Shown here piece by piece: positions 34,470-41,046 of a DNA stretch of 64,000 nt. The DNA is from an uncultured Porphyromonadaceae bacterium (lineage in GTDB: Bacteria; Bacteroidota; Bacteroidia; Bacteroidales; Coprobacteraceae): NCBI GenBank assembly GCA_900545915.1, contig URAV01000001.1, forward strand, positions 1-64,000, given 5' to 3'. Below the pieces are notes generated by a model. The model had not been told where the DNA came from and did not search any database. It was given only the letters and a program-made list of their open reading frames with translations. Every line of letters begins with the position of its first letter. The first letter of the stretch is position 1. The position numbers were made by a program, and so were the translations under genes.

Positions 34470-35888
34470 CTAATTTTTCAAGGTTACCGCCATATCGATG
34501 GCTTTTTTCAAAGCTCCCAATTTATTATTCACTTCTTGCAATTCATTCTCTTCTTTACTATGTGCTACAATTCCGCCTCCTGCCTGATACCATAATTCAT
34601 GATTACGGCTCACAAAAGTACGTATCGTTATCGCTTGATTAAGATCTCCGTTGAATCCGATAAACCCGATACAGCCGCCATAAGCCCCCCGATTATGAGG
34701 CTCTATCTCAGAAATCAGTTGCATAGCCCGTACTTTAGGAGCTCCGGAAAGAGTTCCCGCCGGGAAAGTATCAATAAACGTTCCGACCGGATTAGCATCC
34801 GAATCAAGCTGTCCGCACACTCTGGAAACGAGATGTATCACATGGCTATAATACTGAGGTTCTTTATAAAACAGAACATTCACATCATGACAATTCCGAC
34901 TGAGATCATTTCTTGCCAGATCGACCAGCATCACATGTTCGGCATTCTCTTTCGGATCTGCAAGAAGCGTTTCGGTAAGCTCCCTGTCTTTGCAAATATC
35001 TCCCGTACGTCGAGTCGTCCCGGCAATAGGATCTATGTACGCCTTACCGTTTTCTATCTTGCAGTGCGTTTCGGGTGAAGACCCGAATATACGATACCCT
35101 CCGAAATCGAAATAAAACAAATAAGGAGACGGATTGATAGAACGCAACGCTCTATACACCTTAAAGTCATCACCCGAAAAAGGCTGGATAAAACGACGGG
35201 AAAGAACAATTTGAAAAACATCGCCACGCAGACAATGCTCTATGCCTTTACGCACGTTAGCCTTGTGTTGTTCATCGGTAACAGTGCTATATACGGGCGA
35301 GGTAAGGAAAAAATTATATGAAGCGAAATTTCTATTTTCGATAACCGACTCCAGTTCGTTAAGAGTAGTGTCCTCTCCTTCAGAAAGCATCTCAACCAAA
35401 GTCAATTCATTTTTAAAATGGTTAAATACAATCACCTGTTTATAAAGAATATAAAGCAGATCCGGAGCATCATTGCATTCATCATGGCTCTCTTTTACGG
35501 GAATATTCTCGAAATATTTCACAGCGTTGAATGTCGTGTAACCATATAACCCACATACCCGGCTCTCGTCACCGGATACTCTGAATCGGGAGATAAAACC
35601 GTTTATAGCCTTTTCTACGGTAAATGATTCATCGATCATCCTCTTTTCTCTGCATCCATCGGGAAATGTCATTGTACAAACTCCGCTGTTTACCCCGATA
35701 CTCGCCAACGGACAGAGAGCTATAAACGAAAGGCTGTTTTCCCCTGCATGATAGTCGGAACTTTCCATAAGTGCCGACTGAGGATAAATATCACGAACTT
35801 TAAGATAGATACTTACAGGCGTATGCAGATCACCTAATACTTTTTTACTTCGTGTTGTATAATCGAATATTTTCATCTGACTTTTCAT
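34470..35888 (-). CDS. trpE: Anthranilate synthase component I
   Basis: 472 residues. Makes anthranilate from chorismate with TrpG. Chorismate-binding motifs in the C-terminal half: FQIVLSRRF, SPYLFYFDFGGYRIFGSSPE, PIAGTTRRTGD, EHVMLVDLARND, FPAGTLSGAPKVRAMQLI and GGCIGFIGFNGD. An N-terminal LxSS-like motif (ALMESSDYH) suggests the usual tryptophan feedback site. The ATG at 35888 overlaps the trpB stop as ATGA; a second ATG four codons on is also possible. Confidence 0.96.
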   Translation of the reverse strand: MKSQMKIFDYTTRSKKVLGDLHTPVSIYLKVRDIYPQSALMESSDYHAGENSLSFIALCPLASIGVNSGVCTMTFPDGCREKRMIDESFTVEKAINGFISRFRVSGDESRVCGLYGYTTFNAVKYFENIPVKESHDECNDAPDLLYILYKQVIVFNHFKNELTLVEMLSEGEDTTLNELESVIENRNFASYNFFLTSPVYSTVTDEQHKANVRKGIEHCLRGDVFQIVLSRRFIQPFSGDDFKVYRALRSINPSPYLFYFDFGGYRIFGSSPETHCKIENGKAYIDPIAGTTRRTGDICKDRELTETLLADPKENAEHVMLVDLARNDLSRNCHDVNVLFYKEPQYYSHVIHLVSRVCGQLDSDANPVGTFIDTFPAGTLSGAPKVRAMQLISEIEPHNRGAYGGCIGFIGFNGDLNQAITIRTFVSRNHELWYQAGGGIVAHSKEENELQEVNNKLGALKKAIDMAVTLKN

Positions 35889-37072
35889 TTATTTTTCATT
35901 TCACGAATATAAGTTTCCATATCTTTATCCCCTCTGCCCGAAACGGTAAGTACGACCACATCCTCAGGACGGAAACGAAGTTTTCCGAGAGCTCCCAAAG
36001 CATGTGCCGATTCAAGTGCCGGAATAATGCCTTCAAGTCTTGTCAACTCAAATGCGGCGTTTAATGCCTCATCATCATTTATAGCCAAAACCGTTGCACG
36101 TTTATTTGTCGCCAAATTTGCATGTATAGGTCCGATACCGGGATAATCGAGTCCGGCAGAAATAGAATAGGGTTCTTCTATCTGCCCGTCTTTGCTTTGC
36201 ATAACGAGAGTTTTACTGCCATGAATAATTCCGATTCTGCCGAGTTGTATAGTAGCTGCAGACATACCGGTATCGATACCCTTTCCTCCGGCCTCTGCGA
36301 GAACGATTTTTACCCGATCGTCATTAACATAATGATAAATCGTTCCGGCAGCATTACTGCCGCCACCGACACAAGCAATAAGATAATCAGGATAATCTCG
36401 TCCTTCTTGCAAAGAGAGTTGTTTCCGTATCTCTTCGCTAATTACCGATTGCAAACAGGCTACCATATCGGGATAAGGATGCGGTCCTACTGTAGATCCG
36501 ATTATATAATAGGTATCCGAAGGATGACAGCACCAGTCTCGTATCGCCTCATTCGTAGCATCTTTTAGCGTCATATTTCCTGATGTTACCGGGCAAACCG
36601 TAGCACCGAGCATTTCCATTTTCTGAACATTAATATGCTGCCGCTCGACATCGGTCTTTCCCATATAAACAACACACTCCATATTCATAAGAGCGCAAAC
36701 CGTAGCCGTCGCGACACCGTGTTGTCCCGCTCCGGTCTCGGCAATAATACGTCTCTTACCCATTCGTTTGGCAATCAAGATCTGTCCTATAGTATTATTG
36801 ATCTTATGTGCTCCGGTATGGTTAAGATCTTCTCGTTTAAGATAGATGCGACAACCATACCGCCCAGATAGCCGAGGGGCAAGATAAAGAGGTGAGGGAC
36901 GACCGACATAGTCACGCAACAAACCGTCAAACTCGTTTTTGAATGACTCGCTTTGAATAATGGAAAGATAGTTCTTCCTCAACTCCTCTACACATCCATA
37001 AAGAATCTCAGGAACATACGCCCCACCAAATTCTCCGTAATAACCATCGTCATTTACTTGATAATTTTTCAT
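35885..37072 (-). CDS. trpB: Tryptophan synthase beta chain
   Basis: 395 residues. Condenses indole with serine using PLP. KREDLNHTGAHKINNTIGQ contains the PLP lysine near residue 86, GAGQHGVATA, and GGGSNAAG binds the PLP phosphate. It is the first structural gene after the attenuator. A start with MKNYQVNDDGYYGEFGG is normal for the TrpB1 type. Confidence 0.97.
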   Translation of the reverse strand: MKNYQVNDDGYYGEFGGAYVPEILYGCVEELRKNYLSIIQSESFKNEFDGLLRDYVGRPSPLYLAPRLSGRYGCRIYLKREDLNHTGAHKINNTIGQILIAKRMGKRRIIAETGAGQHGVATATVCALMNMECVVYMGKTDVERQHINVQKMEMLGATVCPVTSGNMTLKDATNEAIRDWCCHPSDTYYIIGSTVGPHPYPDMVACLQSVISEEIRKQLSLQEGRDYPDYLIACVGGGSNAAGTIYHYVNDDRVKIVLAEAGGKGIDTGMSAATIQLGRIGIIHGSKTLVMQSKDGQIEEPYSISAGLDYPGIGPIHANLATNKRATVLAINDDEALNAAFELTRLEGIIPALESAHALGALGKLRFRPEDVVVLTVSGRGDKDMETYIREMKNK

Positions 37073-37113
37073 ATTGTCTTATTTTTTCGTTTTCACTATC
37101 TGTCTTCGGGGTA

Positions 37114-37147
37114 TAAAAAAAGAGGTTTGCCGTGTTGGCAAACCTCT
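37114..37147 (-). terminator. trp attenuator terminator hairpin
   Basis: An 11-bp perfect stem AGAGGTTTGCC / GGCAAACCTCT with a 5-nt loop, followed on the minus strand by a run of T residues. It sits between the Trp-Trp leader peptide and trpB, 42 bp before the trpB start, so it would stop transcription of the operon when tryptophan is plentiful. Confidence 0.92.
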
Positions 37148-37189
37148 CTATACGGTATATCTTTAATTACATAAGGCTGCTTCTCACGA

Positions 37190-37243
37190 CTACGGGAGTT
37201 GTAAGAATTGCCACCAATATGTATTTACTAAAATCGTATTCAT
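37190..37243 (-). CDS. trpL: trp operon leader peptide with tandem Trp codons
   Basis: A 17-codon frame, MNTILVNTYWWQFLQLP, with two adjacent TGG codons at positions 10-11, ending in TAG 42 bp before the terminator hairpin. Its ATG lies about 20 bp after the predicted transcription start. Ribosome stalling at the Trp codons when charged tRNA-Trp is scarce is the standard attenuation mechanism. It is too short for ordinary gene calling. A Bacteroid-trp RNA motif with this layout is described for Bacteroidetes, to my knowledge. Confidence 0.88.
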   Translation of the reverse strand: MNTILVNTYWWQFLQLP

Positions 37244-37271
37244 CTTTACATTTTACTCTGTTTGTTGGGTG

Positions 37272-37302
37272 CAAATGTATAGAATGAATTTGAAAAAACA
37301 AA
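37272..37302 (-). promoter_or_regulatory. trp operon promoter
   Basis: On the minus strand: -33 TTTG (37299-37302), a spacer of 19 bp and -7 TACATTTG (37272-37279), a full consensus match. The leader transcript would begin near 37265. Confidence 0.85.
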
Positions 37303-37386
37303 TATTCGAGGAAAATTTTTAAATAATTTGTTTTTTCAAAATAAAGACTGTACTTTTTCATTCGATCTGTAAGCTAATACATCTTT

Positions 37387-38571
37387 ATGAAGAAAATAGT
37401 CATAGCATCCGACTCTTTCAAAGGTTCGGTATCTTCTGCCGAAGTCGCACAAAGCGCAAGAGAGGGAATACTCCGTGTATTTCCGGAATGTGAAGTTATC
37501 TGCCTGACCGTTTCTGACGGTGGAGAGGGATTGTCCGAAACATTACTACAACAATTAAAAGGAAAACAAATAATATGTTCCGTACATAATTCCCAAATGG
37601 AAATGATCAATGCCGGCTACATCTTATCGGGAGATGGGAAAACAGCCGTTATAGAAACGGCGGCAGCCAACGGTCTTGCACTGATACCTAAAGAAAAACG
37701 TAACCCGATGGAGGCAACGACATTCGGAACAGGAGAACTGATCAAAAATGCTATCCGGCACGGATGTCGGAATATCCTGCTCGGCATAGGCGGCAGTGCG
37801 ACCAATGATGCCGGCACAGGAATGTTGCAAGCTCTCGGAATTCGGTTCAGAGACGAAAACGGCACAATCTTAGAATATGGAGGGAAAATATTAACCCGGA
37901 TCGCCTCCATCGATGAGTCTGGAGTATTACCGGAACTGAAAGATTGCCGGTTCACAATAATATGCGATGTAAACAATCCGCTTTTCGGCCCTAACGGTGC
38001 GGCCTACGTATATGCTCCTCAAAAAGGAGCCGACCATGAACAAGTACGTTTGCTTGATAAAGGGTTAAGAAATTTCTCCCATATAATCGAACAAGAGAAA
38101 GGCATAAATATCAGTAAAGTTTCGGGGGCAGGAGCTGCAGGAGGAATGGGAGCAGCATGCCTTGCATTTTTTCACGCCCAGTTAAAAGCGGGAATAGAAA
38201 CGGTACTCGAAATAATTGGTTTTGACAAACTCATTGCCGGATCAGATTTGATCATTACCGGAGAAGGAAAGCTCGACCGGCAAACCATTATGGGAAAAAC
38301 AGCTTCGGGAATCCTCGCTGCCGCCCGAAAACACCACATTCCCGTCATCGCTTTAGGCGGCTGCGTGGAAAATATGAAAGAACTCATAGATGCCGGATTT
38401 CTTGCGGCATTCTCTATACTCCCATATCCCGTCACTTTGAAACAAGCCATGCAGAAAGATTTTACACTTTGCAATATTGCCAATACAACAGAACAGGTAA
38501 TGCGAATTATTAAAATCAAACTCGATAAAACCAATTATATACCAATAAAATATCCCATAAAATTAAAATAA
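37387..38571 (+). CDS. Glycerate kinase (type I)
   Basis: 394 residues. Phosphorylates D-glycerate with ATP, feeding it to glycolysis. MKKIVIASDSFKGSVSSAEVA at the start, CLTVSDGGEGL, GLALIPKEKRNP, ILLGIGGSATNDAGTGMLQALG and LIITGEGKLDRQT are hallmarks of the GarK/GlxK family. There is no signal peptide. The C-terminus past residue 375 is a short Lys/Ile tail. It is divergent from the trp operon and stands alone before a terminator. Confidence 0.94.
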   Translation: MKKIVIASDSFKGSVSSAEVAQSAREGILRVFPECEVICLTVSDGGEGLSETLLQQLKGKQIICSVHNSQMEMINAGYILSGDGKTAVIETAAANGLALIPKEKRNPMEATTFGTGELIKNAIRHGCRNILLGIGGSATNDAGTGMLQALGIRFRDENGTILEYGGKILTRIASIDESGVLPELKDCRFTIICDVNNPLFGPNGAAYVYAPQKGADHEQVRLLDKGLRNFSHIIEQEKGINISKVSGAGAAGGMGAACLAFFHAQLKAGIETVLEIIGFDKLIAGSDLIITGEGKLDRQTIMGKTASGILAAARKHHIPVIALGGCVENMKELIDAGFLAAFSILPYPVTLKQAMQKDFTLCNIANTTEQVMRIIKIKLDKTNYIPIKYPIKLK

Positions 38572-38593
38572 AATGACCATATTATAGCACAAA

Positions 38594-38628
38594 AAAAGAA
38601 AGTATCCGAAATGAGAACACTTTCTTTT
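38594..38628. terminator. Terminator between glycerate kinase and SPOR gene
   Basis: AAAAGAAAGT (38594-38603) and ACTTTCTTTT (38619-38628) form a 10-bp stem; A- and T-rich flanks allow it to serve both convergent genes. Confidence 0.7.
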
Positions 38629-38650
38629 CTATTATAATATTTCTTTTATT

Positions 38651-39130
38651 TTATTCGTTAATCAGCAACCAAGCATCCGAGAAACGATCAGGATACTTCG
38701 CTTTCACGCTTTCACGCAACTCGGTAGCAGAAGGTCTGTCATCGAAACTGCCAACTATAACACGATACATACCTTTTGCATTCTGAGCTAAAAAAGCATT
38801 ATATCCGTCTGCGACTAAGGACTCCTGCAAATTAGAAGCATTGGTTTTGATAGTAAAACTTCCGACAACGACATTGAACATTTTCAGTTTCGAAGCATCT
38901 CCGGCATTTACCGTTGTTATTTTTTCTGTACTTACTCTTACCGGAGAAGAACTTGTATCTGAAGACGAGGCCGGCTTGGTTACGACAGGTTCCGGAGCCA
39001 AAGTCTGCTCTGCAACAGGCTTTTCCTGCGCTTTTTCGTATGCCGCTTTATATGAACTTTCTTTAGCTTTACAAGAAACAAAGCCTATGGCTACAGCTAC
39101 GGCCACAACTAACACCCAGTTTTTTTTCAT
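38651..39130 (-). CDS. SPOR-domain lipoprotein
   Basis: 159 residues. Lipoprotein signal MKKNWVLVVAVAVAIGFVSCKAK, a Pro/Ser/Thr/Glu-rich linker at about 30-70, then a SPOR domain at about 80-159 (FNVVVGSFTIKTNASNLQESL, KGMYRVIVGSFDDRPSATELRESV, DAWLL). SPOR domains bind denuded glycan strands of peptidoglycan at the septum, so a cell-division or envelope role is likely. It has its own -7 box upstream. Confidence 0.92.
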   Translation of the reverse strand: MKKNWVLVVAVAVAIGFVSCKAKESSYKAAYEKAQEKPVAEQTLAPEPVVTKPASSSDTSSSPVRVSTEKITTVNAGDASKLKMFNVVVGSFTIKTNASNLQESLVADGYNAFLAQNAKGMYRVIVGSFDDRPSATELRESVKAKYPDRFSDAWLLINE

Positions 39131-39193
39131 ATCTTTTTTATTTATATGTTACTTAATACCTTTTCTTTGAACGATTTGGCTTATATTGAAAGA

Positions 39194-39201
39194 CAAATGT
39201 A
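39194..39201 (-). promoter_or_regulatory. -7 box for the SPOR lipoprotein
   Basis: TACATTTG on the minus strand, a perfect match, 64 bp before the start codon. No clear -33. Confidence 0.5.
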
Positions 39202-39248
39202 CAAAATAAATCAGAGATATATACAGCTTTATAAAAAAACTGTACATT

Positions 39249-39408
39249 TTAGAGTCTGTATAAATTTTGTACGGACATTTTTCGAGAATTATTTTTGAAG
39301 TATTTTTCTATCCTGACGAAGAAGATAACGAGCTATGTGATATGAAAAATAGGAAAACAGATTCAAAAATCAGAGCATATTTATCGGAAAATTCAGAGAG
39401 GTTTTAAG
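39249..39408 (+). repeat. Interspersed palindromic repeat, copy F
   Basis: About 160 bp in the same orientation as copy A. Left end TTAGAGTCTGTATAAATTTT; then GAAGTATTTTTCTATCCTGA, GATAACGAGCTATGTGATAT, AGGAAAACAGATTCAAAAAT and the right end GGAAAATTCAGAGAGGTTTT. It is diverged but the block order is the same. The adjacent minus-strand gene ends 3 bp beyond its right edge. Confidence 0.55.
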
Positions 39409-39411
39409 ATG

Positions 39412-39864
39412 CTATTTTTTTTGCTGCTCTTTATCTCTGTACTGTAACATCGCTTTTGCAAACGAATTCTCGGCACGACGATACAAAAAAAGTTTTCTTG
39501 GAGAGAGAATCCCCCTGAAACGAATAAAATACTCGCGTTCTATCTGAGCTTCTTTAAGCGGTAATAAAGAGAGAGCCTCTGCCGATGCTGCATATTCTTT
39601 TTCCGAAACAGGAGTTTTCGAATGTGCAATACGCCTCGCCTCGCCGCGCACTTGGCGATTCAACCGATATTTTTTCAACTGCATTTCATCATACAACGGG
39701 AAAAAATGCGCAGCCTCTTTATCTGTAAGACCGATTTGCTTTTTCAGATACTCTTTCTTATAAGTTTGAAAACTTTTATAACGATCTTCCGGAGAAGTGC
39801 CTTGCGCTTTGCATACAGACAAAATCAAAACGAAAAATAAAAATGCAGTAATTATTCTTTTCAT
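39412..39864 (-). CDS. Small secreted Spy/CpxP-like or sigma-operon protein
   Basis: 150 residues from MKRIITAFLFFVLILSVCKAQ (Sec signal). The mature protein is helical and rich in Lys, Arg and Glu: EYLKKQIGLTDKEAAHFFPLYDEMQLKKYRLNRQ and REYFIRFRGILSPRKLFLYRRAEN, which resembles the paired LTxxQ-type helices of Spy/CpxP-like envelope stress proteins. It is the third gene after an ECF sigma factor and a membrane protein, an arrangement common in Bacteroidetes. Confidence 0.75.
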   Translation of the reverse strand: MKRIITAFLFFVLILSVCKAQGTSPEDRYKSFQTYKKEYLKKQIGLTDKEAAHFFPLYDEMQLKKYRLNRQVRGEARRIAHSKTPVSEKEYAASAEALSLLPLKEAQIEREYFIRFRGILSPRKLFLYRRAENSFAKAMLQYRDKEQQKK

Positions 39865-39894
39865 CTCTTTTATATACAATAAGTATCAGATTTC

Positions 39895-40245
39895 TTATTC
39901 TCCTAACGCCAAATACTCATATACCGAATATTCATCTACATTGCTGTAAAATAAATAGTCTTCTACATTCTCATTTGTTATTGAAACTTCCGTTTCCGCC
40001 ACAACAGAAGAAGATCTTTTTTCCGGAACAAACAAACGCACCATTAAAGCTATTCCAGCAAACATCGCTGCCATATACAACCATGGTCTAACACGTTGCC
40101 ATACAGTCGGCTTCTCGGTTTCCGCAACCTCAAAATATTCCAACTGACTCACGATCCGAGACGTAAAGCTTTCAAAATAACCATCAGGAACTCTCATGCC
40201 CGTATCACGCCCCACCTGCTTTAATATGTCTTTATCTTTTTCCAT
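39895..40245 (-). CDS. Small single-pass membrane protein, putative anti-sigma factor
   Basis: 116 residues from MEKDKDILKQVGRDTG; an upstream ATG (40278) overlaps the sigma factor region less plausibly. N-terminal 60 residues are cytoplasmic (VPDGYFESFTSRIVSQL is a motif common in this family), then one transmembrane helix (PWLYMAAMFAGIALMVRLFV), then an acidic periplasmic tail. Being directly downstream of an ECF sigma gene suggests it controls that sigma factor, though it lacks the zinc-binding ASD motif. Confidence 0.7.
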   Translation of the reverse strand: MEKDKDILKQVGRDTGMRVPDGYFESFTSRIVSQLEYFEVAETEKPTVWQRVRPWLYMAAMFAGIALMVRLFVPEKRSSSVVAETEVSITNENVEDYLFYSNVDEYSVYEYLALGE

Positions 40246-40284
40246 AATATCTTTGTCCTTTAGACTATAACCGGACAATAAGGT

Positions 40285-40836
40285 TTAATCATCTGATGTT
40301 AAATATTCCTCGACTTTACGAACCGCATGATGATATGAAGCTTTCAATGCACCTACCGATGTACCCAGAATATGAGACATATCTTCGTATTTCATATCAT
40401 CAAAATAACGCATATTAAAAACAAGCCGCTGTTTCTCAGGAAGTCTTAATACAGCTTCTTGCAGACGCTTTTGCAACTTATCTCCATCAAACCATTCATC
40501 GGCTTCCAGTTTATCAAGCAAGAATAAATCTTCACCTTCTAACGGAATATGATTCTGTTGACGTTGTTTATTTAAAAACGTAATCGTCTCATTGACCGCT
40601 ATACGATACAACCATGTAGATAAACGAGCCTCGGCTCGAAAATAGGCAATACTGTTCCATGCTTTAAGAAATGTATTTTGCAACAGGTCATCAGCATCGT
40701 CATGAGAAAATACCATTTTACGGATCTGCCAATATAACGGCTCACTATAATGAGCGACAACCTGCGCAAATGCCTCTCTACATTTGAGAGGATCTTGCAA
40801 TTGCTCTACGATGGTGTCTTCATTGTATTGTTGCAT
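40285..40836 (-). CDS. ECF-family RNA polymerase sigma factor
   Basis: 183 residues from MQQYNEDTIVEQ. Region 2 (DADDLLQNTFLKAWNSIAYFR) binds the -10 and core polymerase; region 4 (LPEKQRLVFNMRYFDDMKYEDMSHILGTSVGALKASYHHAVRKVEEYL) is the -35-binding helix-turn-helix. It heads an operon with a small membrane protein and a Spy-like protein and is probably an envelope-stress regulator. It is divergent from a TonB-dependent receptor. Confidence 0.93.
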   Translation of the reverse strand: MQQYNEDTIVEQLQDPLKCREAFAQVVAHYSEPLYWQIRKMVFSHDDADDLLQNTFLKAWNSIAYFRAEARLSTWLYRIAVNETITFLNKQRQQNHIPLEGEDLFLLDKLEADEWFDGDKLQKRLQEAVLRLPEKQRLVFNMRYFDDMKYEDMSHILGTSVGALKASYHHAVRKVEEYLTSDD

Positions 40837-40971
40837 AATATATGATCGGCAAATTAGCAAACAGGCGGATAAACAATTTCAACTACTATAAATATGATGA
40901 AAAACAAAAAATCTTTCCGATTCGGTAAAATTACACAAAATACAGAATCCGACAATTTTTTATTTCTTAAA

Positions 40972-40991
40972 AATCACTACATATAGTGATT
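40972..40991. promoter_or_regulatory. Palindrome upstream of the TonB receptor
   Basis: AATCACTA-CATA-TAGTGATT is a perfect 8-4-8 inverted repeat. A near-consensus -7 box (TTAATTTG, 41012-41019) follows 20 bp later, so the palindrome covers the -33 position of the receptor promoter and could be a repressor operator. Confidence 0.5.
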
Positions 40992-41046
40992 GTCTCCTCC
41001 ACCATTATGGCTTTAATTTGTATGTTCAAAAAATAAGGTAAAAAGG

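Noticed and set aside
35876..35888. Alternative trpE start four codons in
   Set aside because: The first ATG gives an ATGA overlap with trpB, the usual sign of coupled translation, although the later one cannot be excluded.
37167..37361. 64-codon minus-strand frame over the trp leader
   Set aside because: It is in another frame from the Trp-Trp leader, covers the promoter and has no family features.
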